Positions 8,274-17,553 of a DNA stretch of 64,000 nucleotides are shown one piece after another. The notes under the pieces are model-generated. The model was not told the origin of the DNA. It was given only the letters and a program-made list of their open reading frames with translations, and made no database searches. Source of the DNA: JAJXWB01 sp037044955 (GTDB lineage: Bacteria > Pseudomonadota > Alphaproteobacteria > Rhizobiales > Beijerinckiaceae); assembly GCA_037044955.1 (NCBI GenBank), contig JBAOHX010000004.1, positions 536,285 to 600,284 on the forward strand, given 5' to 3'. The translations under genes were made by a program, and so were the position numbers. Each line of letters begins with the position of its first letter. The stretch's first letter is position 1.

Positions 8274-9980
8274 CTACGGCACGCTGCGCGTAATTTCCGG
8301 AATGCAGAAATCGAAATCGCAGCCCTGGCCCGCCTGCGTCACCGTCTCGAAATAGAGCTTCTCGTAGCCGCGCTTGCCCTTGCCGTCGGGCAGCGGCGGC
8401 AGCGCCGCGCGGCGTTTCGCCAGCTCTTCGTCGCTCACCAGCAAATCTATCCGGCGCCCCTTGGTATCCAGCCGGATGCGGTCGCCGTTGCGCACCAGCG
8501 CCAGCGGCCCGCCGTCGGCCGATTCAGGCGCGATATGCAGCACGATGGAGCCGAAGGCCGTGCCGCTCATGCGCGCGTCGGAAATCCGCACCATGTCCTT
8601 CACGCCGGCCGCGGCGAGCTTTTTCGGAATCGGGATGTAGCCTGCCTCGGGCATTCCCGGCGCGCCTTTCGGGCCCGCGTTGCGCAACACCAGAACATCG
8701 TCGGCGCGCACGTCGAGCGCAGGATCGTCGAGCCGCTGCGCGAGATCGGCGAGGCCGTCGAACACGACCGCGCGTCCCTCGTGCTGCAGCAGCGCCGGCG
8801 TCGCCGCCGCTTGCTTGATGATCGCGCCGTCAGGCGCGAGATTGCCGCGCAGCGCCGCGATGCTGCCGCCGGAATGGATGGGCGTTTCACGCGAGCGCAC
8901 GACGTCCTGGCTCCAGACCGGCGCGGCGTCGATCGTCTCGCCCAGCGTGCGGCCGGAAATGGTCATGCAATCCCCGGCGATCTGATCGCGAATCTCGCGC
9001 AAGATCGCGGCGAGCCCGCCCGCCTTGTGCAGGTCTTCGAGGTAATGCGCGCCCGTCGGCTTCATGTCGACCAGCACGGGCGTTTCGCGCCCGAGCGCGT
9101 CGAATTTCTCGAGATCGACGCCGATGCCGAGGCGCCCCGCCATTGCCGTCAGATGAATGATGGCGTTGGTCGAGCCGCCCGCAGCGAACACCACGCGCAG
9201 CGCATTGACGAAGGCGGCGGGCGTCATGATCTGCGACGGCCTGATCTTCTGCGCGGCGATTTCGACGGCGCGCGCTCCGGTCTGCTCCGCAAGCCGGCGT
9301 CGTTCCGCCGAAACGGCCGGCGCCGAGGCCGCGCCCGGCAGCATCATGCCGAGCGCCTCGACGGCGAGCGCCATGGTCGACGCCGTGCCCATCACCGAGC
9401 ATGTGCCGACTGTCGGCGCGAGTTCGGAATTGACGGCCTCGATCGTTTCCGTGTCGATCTCGCCCGCGCGAAAACGCGCCCAGAAGCGCCGGCAATCGGT
9501 GCAGGCGCCGATGCGCTCGCCGCGAAACGAGCCGGCGAGCATGGGACCTGTCGCCAGCATGATCGCGGGGACGTCGGCGCTCGCCGCGCCCATCAGCAGA
9601 GCGGGAACCGTCTTGTCGCAACCGCCGATCAGGATGACGGAATCCATCGGCTGCGCGCGGATCATCTCCTCCGTATCCATCGCCATGAGATTGCGCAGAT
9701 ACATGGAGGTCGGATTGGAAAAGCTCTCCTGAATCGAGATCACGGGAAATGGCACGGGAATGCCGCCGGCCAGCATCACGCCGCGGCTGGCCGCCGCGAT
9801 CAGGTCGGGCATGTTGGCGTGGCAGGCGTTGTAGCCGGAGCCCGTATCGACGATGCCGACGATGGGGCGCGACAGCGCCTCGTCCGTATATCCCAGCGCC
9901 TTGATGAAGGCCTTGCGCAGAAACAGCGAGAATTCGGCGTCGCCGTAATTGGCGAGGTTCCTGCGCATGCCGCTCGTCAT
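8274..9980 (-). CDS. IlvD/Edd family dehydratase, 568 aa
   Basis: This Fe-S dehydratase acts on dihydroxy acids or aldonic acids. The three cluster-binding cysteines are in place: NACHANM, GGCDKT and GTCSVMGTAST. The C-terminal active-site block RISDARMSGTAFGS holds the base serine. The sequence diverges from biosynthetic IlvD and the gene sits among catabolic genes, so a sugar-acid or aliphatic dihydroxy-acid substrate is more likely than branched-chain amino-acid synthesis. It lies 3 bases after the thioesterase-like gene, in one operon. An in-frame ATG at 9968 is an alternative start. Confidence 0.85.
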   Translation of the reverse strand: MTSGMRRNLANYGDAEFSLFLRKAFIKALGYTDEALSRPIVGIVDTGSGYNACHANMPDLIAAASRGVMLAGGIPVPFPVISIQESFSNPTSMYLRNLMAMDTEEMIRAQPMDSVILIGGCDKTVPALLMGAASADVPAIMLATGPMLAGSFRGERIGACTDCRRFWARFRAGEIDTETIEAVNSELAPTVGTCSVMGTASTMALAVEALGMMLPGAASAPAVSAERRRLAEQTGARAVEIAAQKIRPSQIMTPAAFVNALRVVFAAGGSTNAIIHLTAMAGRLGIGVDLEKFDALGRETPVLVDMKPTGAHYLEDLHKAGGLAAILREIRDQIAGDCMTISGRTLGETIDAAPVWSQDVVRSRETPIHSGGSIAALRGNLAPDGAIIKQAAATPALLQHEGRAVVFDGLADLAQRLDDPALDVRADDVLVLRNAGPKGAPGMPEAGYIPIPKKLAAAGVKDMVRISDARMSGTAFGSIVLHIAPESADGGPLALVRNGDRIRLDTKGRRIDLLVSDEELAKRRAALPPLPDGKGKRGYEKLYFETVTQAGQGCDFDFCIPEITRSVP

Positions 9981-9983
9981 CGC

Positions 9984-10808
9984 CTATTCCTTGTACCAGG
10001 TGACCTGCACGCCATTGGCGAGCAGCCGTCCGTCCTCGCTCCAGAGCGCGCAGGTCTGGTCGGCGAAGCAATCGTGGAACACGTCCGCGTTGGCGTCGCC
10101 GAGCACGGGCGCCGCGCCGATGCGCGACAATTCCTCAGCCCCGACGTGAAAATAGGTCGTCATCGATACGGTCGCCATCGGCTGGAACGTGCCGCGCACC
10201 AGCATGATGCGCACGAGGAACGTGTCGGAGAGCGCGGCGAGCGACAGGAAATCGAGCGGCCGCGCGGGAACGTCCTGCAGCCAGATCAGCGACCGCGCCG
10301 GCCGCAGCGCGCCGTCGCTGCGCGGAAACCTGCCGAGATCGCCCTCGATGAAGCGCATGTCGTAGCGTTCGATCCAGGGCAGGGGGCGTGGAATGTCCGG
10401 CGGCTTCACGTCGGCGAAGGCCGGGACCGTGGGCGCGGCGGTCGGCAGATGCGTCCATGTCGGCCGGCGCACGCCGCAGACGACGCTCGCGGTGGCTGCG
10501 ATCGCGCCGTTCTGCGACAGCTCGACCGACCAGTGCTGCGTGTTTCTGCCGCCACGGATCAGTCGCGCTTCGATCTCGAAACCGCCGTCGACGATGGCGC
10601 CGCAGAAATTGACGGTGAGCGCGATGGGGTCCGCCAGCCGCCGCTCGTCGATCATGACGGCATTCAGAAGCGCCGCGGCCGTCGCGCCGCCGAACGGCCC
10701 GGCCATGTTGGCGTAGGCGGCGTTCGTGGCGCCACGCAGGATGTTTCCGTCGCGCTCGAGCCTGATCGCCTGGTCGAGCGGGTGCAGTTCGGTCATCGTA
10801 TCGTCCAT
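9984..10808 (-). CDS. Acyl-CoA thioesterase-like hotdog protein, 274 aa
   Basis: A double-hotdog protein of the TesB/4HBT_3 type. The N-terminal ANMAGPFGGATAAALLNAV contains the helix start typical of these thioesterases, and VTWYKE closes the second hotdog. It would hydrolyse acyl-CoA in the cytoplasm. It is sandwiched between a hotdog hydratase gene (stop 8 bases upstream) and an IlvD-like gene (3 bases downstream), forming a three-gene operon. ATG 10808 is used; ATG 10796 (MTELHPL) is also plausible. Confidence 0.75.
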   Translation of the reverse strand: MDDTMTELHPLDQAIRLERDGNILRGATNAAYANMAGPFGGATAAALLNAVMIDERRLADPIALTVNFCGAIVDGGFEIEARLIRGGRNTQHWSVELSQNGAIAATASVVCGVRRPTWTHLPTAAPTVPAFADVKPPDIPRPLPWIERYDMRFIEGDLGRFPRSDGALRPARSLIWLQDVPARPLDFLSLAALSDTFLVRIMLVRGTFQPMATVSMTTYFHVGAEELSRIGAAPVLGDANADVFHDCFADQTCALWSEDGRLLANGVQVTWYKE

Positions 10809-10816
10809 TGTTGATC

Positions 10817-11680
10817 TCAGCCGACGAAGCCGACTTCGGCTTCCATCGCGAGCCCGCCCTGCGCATTGCGCGCCCAGAGTTTCGCGGACTTGCCGTCGGC
10901 GGACGGCGCGCCGTGCACCGAGAACGGCGCGATGTCGAACAGCGGGCTCATGGCGCGAAAGCGGAAGGACTTCAGCGCGCGGGAATCGTTGCGGCGCGCG
11001 AGATCGACCAGCAGCGTGGCGATCAGCGGCCCGTGCACGATGAGGCCGGGATAGCCCTCGACCTCGGTCACATAGCGGCGGTCGTAATGGATGCGGTGGC
11101 CGTTGAAGGTCAGCGCGGAATAGCGGAACAGCAGGACCTCGTCGGGATGGATGTCGCGCGACCATGCCGCGCCCTCCGGGGCCGGTTTCGGCGCGGCGGG
11201 CTTGTCGGCGGGCGACGGAAAGTCGCGATAGACGATATCGTGCTCCTCCGTCAGCGATCCGCCCGACGAACTCGAGATCTCGTGCCGCACCAGCACGAAC
11301 ACGAGCTGGCCGGTCGCCCCGGATTTCGCCGTCACGTCGACGATGGTGGACGTGCGCCGGATCGCATCGCCCACGCGCAATGGCGTGCGAAAATCGAACC
11401 GGCTGCCGGCCCACATGCGGCGTGGCAGTTCGACCGGCGGCAGAAAGCCGCCGCGCTTGGCGTGGCCATCGGGCCCGATCTCCGACTGGCGATGCGTCGG
11501 CAGGAAATACAGCCAGTGCCAGAGATCGGGCAGGGCGTCGCCTGCCTTCGGCTTCGGATCGTCGCGGTCGAGCGTCGCGGAAAGCGCGGCGACCGGATAG
11601 GCGGTCGCGACATCCTCGGCCGTTTCCGTGCGTCCCTTCCACGCCGCGAGCTTCTCGATATCGACCGGTTTCGCCGTCAT
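10817..11680 (-). CDS. FAS1-like/MaoC hydratase (mesaconyl-C4-CoA hydratase-like), 287 aa
   Basis: A double-hotdog hydratase of the Htd2/mesaconyl-C4-CoA hydratase group. The first half has MWAGSRFDFRTPLRVGDAI; the second has the catalytic region NGHRIHYDRRYVTEVEGYPG followed by LIVHGPLIATLL, where the Asp/His pair of R-specific hydratases lies. It is the first gene of the operon hydratase, thioesterase, IlvD-like dehydratase. Known relatives act on itaconyl-, mesaconyl- or beta-hydroxyacyl-CoA; which one applies here is not clear. Confidence 0.75.
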   Translation of the reverse strand: MTAKPVDIEKLAAWKGRTETAEDVATAYPVAALSATLDRDDPKPKAGDALPDLWHWLYFLPTHRQSEIGPDGHAKRGGFLPPVELPRRMWAGSRFDFRTPLRVGDAIRRTSTIVDVTAKSGATGQLVFVLVRHEISSSSGGSLTEEHDIVYRDFPSPADKPAAPKPAPEGAAWSRDIHPDEVLLFRYSALTFNGHRIHYDRRYVTEVEGYPGLIVHGPLIATLLVDLARRNDSRALKSFRFRAMSPLFDIAPFSVHGAPSADGKSAKLWARNAQGGLAMEAEVGFVG

Positions 11681-11859
11681 GCGCCTCGCCTTTTCTCTGC
11701 GGCCGGGAATTTACGACGCCGTGGCGCGCGCGGGCAATTGCGCGGCGCGGCCAGCGGCCATGCGCCGCCGCCGGTGCAGAATTCGTTAGGAAAGTCTTGA
11801 TATTCACCTTGTCGTAAGGATTTGGGTCGCCCGGGCGGCCGCAGGCGGGAAGGCATGGC

Positions 11860-12279
11860 ATGACCGATCTGGCGCACTGGATGCCGCCGATGTCGCTGCT
11901 GCTGGCGTTCTTCATCTATGCCTTGAGCGTCGAGGAGCTGACGGCCTGGTGCCATCAGGTGGAGAACCTCTCGCGCCGCGCGCCGCCGCGCTTCTGGGCC
12001 TTCGTTTCCGTGCCGGCGGGGCTCGGCGGTCTCGGCATGTACGCGCTCGTCGCGCTCGCGGGCTTCCACTTCGGCGTCGCGCCGGCGCTCGTGCTGCTCG
12101 GCGCCTGCCTTTTGGCGGTGGCCGTCGACACAGTCGTGTTCGATGTCCTGTTCCGCCGCAAGCGCTACTGGACGCGCCCGGTGTTTCTCGCGCTGTTCTA
12201 CGGCGACGCGGCCTATGTCTTCGCCAAATTCGTGGCGAACGCCGGCCTGCTGCCCGGCATGTCCGGCCACTCGGCCTGA
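11860..12279 (+). CDS. Small inner-membrane protein, 139 aa
   Basis: I recognise no family. Three or four hydrophobic stretches are visible: about residues 8-25 (MPPMSLLLAFFIYALSVEEL), 47-70, 74-95 and 105-120. It has a short Arg-rich loop (FRRKRYWTRP). The start is an ATG just after GGGAAGG. Its last 67 bases overlap the end of the convergent DUF6492 gene. Confidence 0.6.
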   Translation: MTDLAHWMPPMSLLLAFFIYALSVEELTAWCHQVENLSRRAPPRFWAFVSVPAGLGGLGMYALVALAGFHFGVAPALVLLGACLLAVAVDTVVFDVLFRRKRYWTRPVFLALFYGDAAYVFAKFVANAGLLPGMSGHSA

Positions 12280-13241
12280 CGAACTTCCGCTAGAGTCGGG
12301 CGGGCGAGGCCGGCATCCTGCCGCGCGGCGGTTTCGCAGGCGCGTTCGAACAGCGCGCGCCGCGCCGCGATCGGCATCTCGATGGTCGACTGCACGAGAC
12401 AGGCGACGTGCTGCGGCCCGATCGCCTCGATGAAGGCGGCCTCGTCGTCCGCATTGTCGAAGCCTTCGGTCCAGCGCGACAGGCAAAGCGTCTGATCGGT
12501 GGGGAACAGGCCGGCCTTGTCGAGGCCGAGAACACGATCGGCATAGACGCCATAGAGAATGTATTCGGCGAAATGCGGCGCCCGCGCCAGCGCAATGCGC
12601 CAGTCGGTTCCCGCGACTTCCGCAAGCCGCTCCGTCAGTCCGCGCGCGACCGAGCGCCGCCACACGACGAGCTGGTCGATATATTCCGCGCCGTGGAAGT
12701 CGTTCTCCTCGAGGCCGAGCAGGCGTCCCGCGGCCTCGTGCCAGAGGCGGTGCGAGGCGCGTTCCACCATGTCGGGATGCCGATAGAGCCGCACCCGCCC
12801 GCTTCGCGTCAGCTCTTCGAGGCGCAGCGGCCGGATGAAGGCGTTGTCGCTGTCGACATGCACGACGATCTCGGTGTCCGCGTTCGTCGCCGCGGAAATC
12901 TTCATGATCTGCTGTGCGATCCAGCCGCGCACCGGCATGCTGAACGGCGTGACGTAGACGTTGCGGCGTGGCAGCCGCAGCCGCGCCCGCCATGCGGGGC
13001 CGGGCATCGGCGCCTTGACGAACCACCACGGCAGGAGGGACTCCTGCGTCGCGATGCGCCGGCGCGACGAGGCGAGATCGGCGAACAGCGGAACGTCCGC
13101 CCTGGGCACGTAGAGCCAATGCGTCATGTCCGCAGGGGCGAAGCGGTCGATCGTCTCGCAGAGCAGGCGGCAGACGTCGAGATCGCCGCGAAAGGAACAG
13201 GTGACGAGACTGGCCGAGAGGGCTTGCGCGCCGGCGTTCAT
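12213..13241 (-). CDS. DUF6492 family protein (glycosyltransferase-like), 342 aa
   Basis: The start SLVTCSFRGDLDVCRLLCET, the block RIATQESLLPWWF and the acidic VVHVDSDNAFIRPL fit the DUF6492 family found in polysaccharide loci. The VDSD motif resembles the DxD motif of GT-A glycosyltransferases, so sugar transfer is a reasonable but unproven role. It overlaps the upstream Gfo/Idh gene by four bases (ATGA), which shows an operon. Its 3' end overlaps the convergent membrane-protein gene by 67 bases. Confidence 0.72.
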   Translation of the reverse strand: MNAGAQALSASLVTCSFRGDLDVCRLLCETIDRFAPADMTHWLYVPRADVPLFADLASSRRRIATQESLLPWWFVKAPMPGPAWRARLRLPRRNVYVTPFSMPVRGWIAQQIMKISAATNADTEIVVHVDSDNAFIRPLRLEELTRSGRVRLYRHPDMVERASHRLWHEAAGRLLGLEENDFHGAEYIDQLVVWRRSVARGLTERLAEVAGTDWRIALARAPHFAEYILYGVYADRVLGLDKAGLFPTDQTLCLSRWTEGFDNADDEAAFIEAIGPQHVACLVQSTIEMPIAARRALFERACETAARQDAGLARPTLAEVRQAEWPDMPGSRPAFATNLAKT

Positions 13242-14399
13242 CGCGCCCAGTCCATCGGCTCGATCGGCGCGAAGGCGGAGCGCACGACATGCGGTCGCTC
13301 GAAGCGCTCGGGATATTGCAGGACTTCGGTCACCTCGGTGACATGCACGGCGAAATCCTCGTCGAGCCGGCTGCGCCTGTTGTCGCGAATGGCGGCGGCG
13401 AGCTCCGCGACGCCCCGGGCGAAATCCATCGTCGGCTTGCCGCGTCCGCCGCGAAACGGGGTCGCGCGCACATGCGGCACGCGACGCCCGCCGAGGCCGC
13501 CGAAGCGCCGCTCCAGAATGCGCGAAATGCGCCCCTCCGCCGGCCGGCGCAGCACGACCGGGACAGGAGTAATCCCAGGGCTCCCTGATATCGAGCGCGC
13601 CATCCTCGCCGACGATGCGAAAGCGATGCTCGTAGGGCGCGACGATGGAATTGGTGAGACGCGCGACGACGCCATGATCGAATTCGAGCATGCCGACGGA
13701 GAAATCGGGCGCGGGGTGGGGCAGGGGCGGCTCGGCTTTCTTGTCCGCGATCAGGAGCGCGGCAAACGAGGTGACGCGCCGCACCGGCCCGAACATGCCG
13801 GCGAGCACCGTGAGCGCATATCCCGCGTGTTCGAACGTGCAGCCCGTCTCGAATTCGCCGCGCGCGGGCCAGACGCGTCCGGAGCGGCTGACCCATGTCT
13901 TGTAGTTGGCGCGGTGGACCATGCCGTCGTCGAGCTCCGCATAAGCGAGCACAGGCCTGCCGATGCGCCCGTCGCGCACCGCCTTCCATAATGTCTGCGC
14001 GGCCTCGCCGAGCAAATTGCATGGCGCCGCGCCGATGCGGACGCCCGCGGCGCGCGCGCGGTCGCGCAGGTCGGTCGCCTGGGCCGTCGTCATCGCCAGC
14101 GGCTTCTCGGTGTAAACGTGTTTGCCCGCCGCGATGGCCGCCTGCGTCACGGCGGCATGATTTTCCGGATCGGTAAGGTTGACGACGATTTGGACTCTTC
14201 TGTCGCTCAACGCCTCTTCGAGGCCGGAAAACGCCGGATCGTCCCAGCAGGCGCGGTAGGCGGCGAGCCTTTGCGGGTCACGATCCCAGACGCCGACCAG
14301 ATCGAGCGCGCCGGCATGTAGCGGCAGGCAATGACGATAGGAATCCGCGACGTAGCCGCAGCCGACGATAGCGATCCCTGTTGCGATGCCTGCGCTCAT
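13238..14399 (-). CDS. Gfo/Idh/MocA family oxidoreductase, 386 aa after one-base correction
   Basis: This NAD(P)-dependent sugar oxidoreductase has an N-terminal Rossmann motif (IAIVGCGYVADSYRH) and the family signature GKHVYTEKPLAMT (the EKP lysine). Around 13558-13563 the frame slips: DIREPWDYSCP continues in the next frame as VVLRRPAEGRISRIL, to a stop at 13238. One extra base explains this. The gene starts the two-gene unit with the DUF6492 protein at the edge of the polysaccharide locus. It probably makes or modifies a sugar nucleotide. Confidence 0.8.
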
Positions 14400-14621
14400 G
14401 TCCGGTTCCGTCGCCGCCTTTCGGCGCGTAAGTCCCGCCAGAATTAACCTCGACAGCGTTGCCGTTCGGTGAATGAAGCGCGCGCGATCGGCAGATAGAT
14501 CAAATTTGCCTTTAATTCGAGGGCTTTCCCTCATGGCGGCTTAGCGCGCGTGTGTTCCCGTTAACCCGTAAACGCGGTCGGCGGTGAGGTTTGGGGAGCC
14601 TGATCGACGAGCGAAGACAAG

Positions 14622-15584
14622 ATGGAGGGACAGGTGACCATCGGCGTCGTAATTCCGGCCTATCGTTCTGCCGACACACTCGCGCGCACAATCGAAAGCT
14701 GCCTGCCGCATGTCGACCCGCATGACATCGTCGTCGTGCTCGACGGTCCGGACGACGACGCGGAGAAAGCCGCGCGCGCCGCCTGCGCCGGCATTCGCAT
14801 ACTCGTCCTGCCGCGTCAGAGCGGCGCGCCGGTCTGTCGCAACGAAGGGCTCGCGTTGATCGACACCGACTATGTGATGTTCATGGACGCCGACGACTAT
14901 ATCGAAGGCGCGTTGCTCGAAGGCGCGAGCTGCGTCGCCGACGCCCGCGGCGCCGATGTCGTCCTCTCTCCCTTCTGCTTCGAAATGCCCGACGGAACGC
15001 GGCGCGCCTGCGATCCCTTCGCGCGCTATGTCTCCTTCGACCGGGACACGATCATCGGAACCTGGCTGGTCGGCGGCTATACGCCGCCCTGCGCCGTGCT
15101 GTGGCGGACGGCGTTCGTTCGCGACATCGGCGGCTGGGACGAATCCCTCGCCAAGAACCAGGACGGCGATCTCATGTATCGCGCGCTTCTGCATGGGGCG
15201 CACGTGACCGCATCCTCGGAAGGGCTGGGAGTTTATGTTCAGTCCGGCGACCCGCGGCGCATCACCTGCCGCAACACGAGAAAAACGCTGACCTCGCAGC
15301 TCGCCGTGCTCGACCGGGTGCGCGCCGACCTGCCGAAGCTGCGCCGCGCGCCTTCAGACGAACTCGCTCACGCCTACTACAGCCTGGCGCGGCTCGCCTA
15401 CGACGGAGACGTCGACGAAATCGGTCGTCACGCCGAAATGCTCGCGCGCGAACTGGGCCTCGAGGGACAGCCCGGCACGCCGGCGCATGTCGTGGTCGCG
15501 TCCCTGCTCGGGTTGCGCGGCAAGCAACGCCTGATGAAGATCATGCGCCGCTCGGTCGACACGATGGCCTGGCACGCGGTCTAG
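14622..15584 (+). CDS. Family 2 glycosyltransferase, 320 aa
   Basis: A GT-A fold is shown by IGVVIPAYRSADTLARTIES at the N-terminus, VVVLDGP, and the metal-binding MFMDADDYIEG (DxD). The acceptor region has GGWDESLAKNQDGDLMYR, typical of GT2 proteins. It adds a sugar to the lipid-linked repeat unit on the cytoplasmic face. It is transcribed away from the Gfo/Idh gene and ends with a 4-base overlap against the convergent outer-membrane barrel gene. There are 222 non-coding bases upstream. Confidence 0.85.
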   Translation: MEGQVTIGVVIPAYRSADTLARTIESCLPHVDPHDIVVVLDGPDDDAEKAARAACAGIRILVLPRQSGAPVCRNEGLALIDTDYVMFMDADDYIEGALLEGASCVADARGADVVLSPFCFEMPDGTRRACDPFARYVSFDRDTIIGTWLVGGYTPPCAVLWRTAFVRDIGGWDESLAKNQDGDLMYRALLHGAHVTASSEGLGVYVQSGDPRRITCRNTRKTLTSQLAVLDRVRADLPKLRRAPSDELAHAYYSLARLAYDGDVDEIGRHAEMLARELGLEGQPGTPAHVVVASLLGLRGKQRLMKIMRRSVDTMAWHAV

Positions 15585-16918
15585 TAGCGATATTTCATGC
15601 CGACCGACGCGGAATTGCGCGTATAGCCGCCGTAGGCGTCGGTGGAGAAGACCTTCGAGAATTCGTAGGCCGCAAGCAGTTCGACGCTCTGCGTGAGCTG
15701 GTAGCCGAAATCGACGCCGGTGCGCCAGCCGTCGTCGCGCCGCGTGCTCGCCAGATAGGTCGTGTGTTCGTAGCTGGCGCGCCAGCTCGCCGTGAAATCC
15801 TTCGTCGGTTTGAAGACCGCGCTCAGCCGGGCGGTTGTCGTCTTGCTCGGATAGCCGCCGGGGTTTCCAGGCGTCGGCAGGCTGGAATCCGTGAAAGTCT
15901 GATCGACCGCCGCGCGAACGGTGATCCAGCGCGTCGGATACCAGTACAATTGTCCGCCGACCACCGGGCTCGAGCCCGTTCCGATCAGGTAGTTCTGGTA
16001 GAACTGCTGCTGGAAGCCCGCGTAGACCTCGCCGCGAAACAGGCTGATGCGGTCCGAGCCGAGGCCCGCGACGGCGCGGTAGCCCCTCGATGCGTAGGAC
16101 GCGCTGGCGTAGTCGCGCGCATTGCCGCTCGCCTCGCCGAATGCATAGATCGCCGGCGTCACCCACGCGCCGATGCGCACGGTCGCGGTTTCCACGCGGC
16201 TGTTGCGATAGTTTTGCGAAGCCCAGCCGGTCGACGTCTCGAAGGCATGGTAGCCGGTGGCCGCCGCATCGACGGAAAGGCCGACGAACATGCGCCCGAA
16301 CGTCTTTTGGACAGCCACCGTTCCCTTCACCCTGTCGTCGATCAGGGGGGAGGCGATGGTCGACACGACGGAATTGTTGACGACGAAGTTGGAGCTGATC
16401 GCCAGCGCCGTGTGGTTGTATTCGAGTTTTCCCTTGATGGTCAGGTCCTGCGTCGGCGTCCAGACATGTTCGACCCCCGCGCGCGCCGATACCGTGTCGG
16501 CCCGTCCGACGCCGGGATAGACGCGCGCGTCGGCCGAGCCGAACAGCGTCGTCCTGGAGCCGCCGAAGTCGCGGATCGCCACGAGATCAGGCGCAAGCCG
16601 GATGCCTCCGGCGGCGATCCTGTTGGTTCGCGACCACACGAGATTGTCGTCGAACGAGGCGCCCGCGATGATCGTGGGGTAGAGCATCCAGTTCTCGACC
16701 GGCACGCCGCGATATTCGCGGCCCGGCTGCAGCAACGGATTTCGGCCGCTGTGGGGAACAGGCGCGAGCAGCGCGATCGTGTCCTCGGACGCGGTCGTGG
16801 GCTCGGGCGCGCTCTGCGCAAGCGCGAGCGAAGGCGCGATCAGCAACGCCGCCGCGCCGACAAGCAGCGACAGGCGTCCGGGCTGCGCGCGCGCGTCAGA
16901 AATAGCGCTCGGGCACAC
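15581..16918 (-). CDS. Outer-membrane beta-barrel protein of the polysaccharide locus (BBP2-type), 445 aa
   Basis: A signal peptide (LSLLVGAAALLIAPSLALAQ) is followed by alternating beta-strand sequence and a C-terminal aromatic residue (SASVGMKYRY), as expected for BamA-inserted barrels. Length and context fit the outer-membrane beta-barrel family encoded beside Wza-type exporters. It may guide or anchor the polymer at the outer membrane. The start overlaps the upstream wza-like gene by 23 bases, so they are co-translated. Confidence 0.75.
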   Translation of the reverse strand: MCPSAISDARAQPGRLSLLVGAAALLIAPSLALAQSAPEPTTASEDTIALLAPVPHSGRNPLLQPGREYRGVPVENWMLYPTIIAGASFDDNLVWSRTNRIAAGGIRLAPDLVAIRDFGGSRTTLFGSADARVYPGVGRADTVSARAGVEHVWTPTQDLTIKGKLEYNHTALAISSNFVVNNSVVSTIASPLIDDRVKGTVAVQKTFGRMFVGLSVDAAATGYHAFETSTGWASQNYRNSRVETATVRIGAWVTPAIYAFGEASGNARDYASASYASRGYRAVAGLGSDRISLFRGEVYAGFQQQFYQNYLIGTGSSPVVGGQLYWYPTRWITVRAAVDQTFTDSSLPTPGNPGGYPSKTTTARLSAVFKPTKDFTASWRASYEHTTYLASTRRDDGWRTGVDFGYQLTQSVELLAAYEFSKVFSTDAYGGYTRNSASVGMKYRY

Positions 16919-17483
16919 TGACGAGATCGCCGGGGTTGACCGGGATGTCGGGCGACAAGCGGTATTCGGTCAGCCCTTTCTCGCCGGCGCGTTTGACAAG
17001 GACCTTGGATTTGCTCGCGCGATAGGTGAAGCCGCCGGCCACGGCGACCGCGCTCAGCACGTTCAGCCCGTTGCGGTAGGTATATTCGCCGGGCTTTTCG
17101 ACCTCGCCCATGACGTAGATCGGCCTGGAGGAGGCGACATCGACTGTCACGACGGGATTGAGAAGGATCTGGCTCGATCGCAGGCGCTCCGCGAGCGCGT
17201 TCTCGATTTCCTTCTTGGTCATGCCGGCGGCGCGCACGGCGCCGATCAGCGGCGGATGGATCATGCCATTGCCGTCGATCTCGTAATCGCCGGACATCTT
17301 GTCCTCGCCATAGACGACGACCTTGATCTTGTCGCCGGCCTGCGTGCGCGGCGCCGCAATCGGCGCGGTCGCCTGGTAGGAGGCAGGCTTCACATGCTCC
17401 GACAGCGTGTCGCAGGCCGCCAGCGCAAGGCAGGCAGGCGCCAGCAGGGCATATGCGAACAATCGACTTGACGCGTTCATCAT
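16896..17483 (-). CDS. wza: Polysaccharide export lipoprotein (Wza/GumB-like), 195 aa
   Basis: A lipoprotein signal ends in the lipobox LAAC (Cys24). The export domain follows (KIKVVVYGEDKMSGDYEIDG, IHPPLIGAVRAAGMT) and then a SLBB-type segment (IYVMGEVEKPGEYTYRNGL). At 195 residues it is short, like GumB, and lacks the long C-terminal helix of E. coli Wza. It forms the outer-membrane channel that works with the Wzc-like copolymerase encoded at 26008-27485. Confidence 0.88.
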   Translation of the reverse strand: MMNASSRLFAYALLAPACLALAACDTLSEHVKPASYQATAPIAAPRTQAGDKIKVVVYGEDKMSGDYEIDGNGMIHPPLIGAVRAAGMTKKEIENALAERLRSSQILLNPVVTVDVASSRPIYVMGEVEKPGEYTYRNGLNVLSAVAVAGGFTYRASKSKVLVKRAGEKGLTEYRLSPDIPVNPGDLVSVPERYF

Positions 17484-17553
17484 GACAATCGCCTCGAGCG
17501 CCGCCGGCTCCGTCCCGATTTCGGGAACCCCGGCAGCAGGCCGGTTGTGAAGT

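Noticed and set aside
8049..10814. Plus-strand 921-codon open frame
   Set aside because: Antisense to the IlvD-like and thioesterase-like genes; no recognisable motif.
11677..13290. Minus-strand 537-codon open frame across 11677-13290
   Set aside because: It overlaps the DUF6492 gene in another frame and the membrane-protein gene in antisense; the sequence is Arg-rich with no family pattern.
12213..14534. A 773-residue fusion of Gfo/Idh and DUF6492 proteins
   Set aside because: The single frame arises only because of the extra base near 13560. After correction there are two genes with an ATGA overlap.
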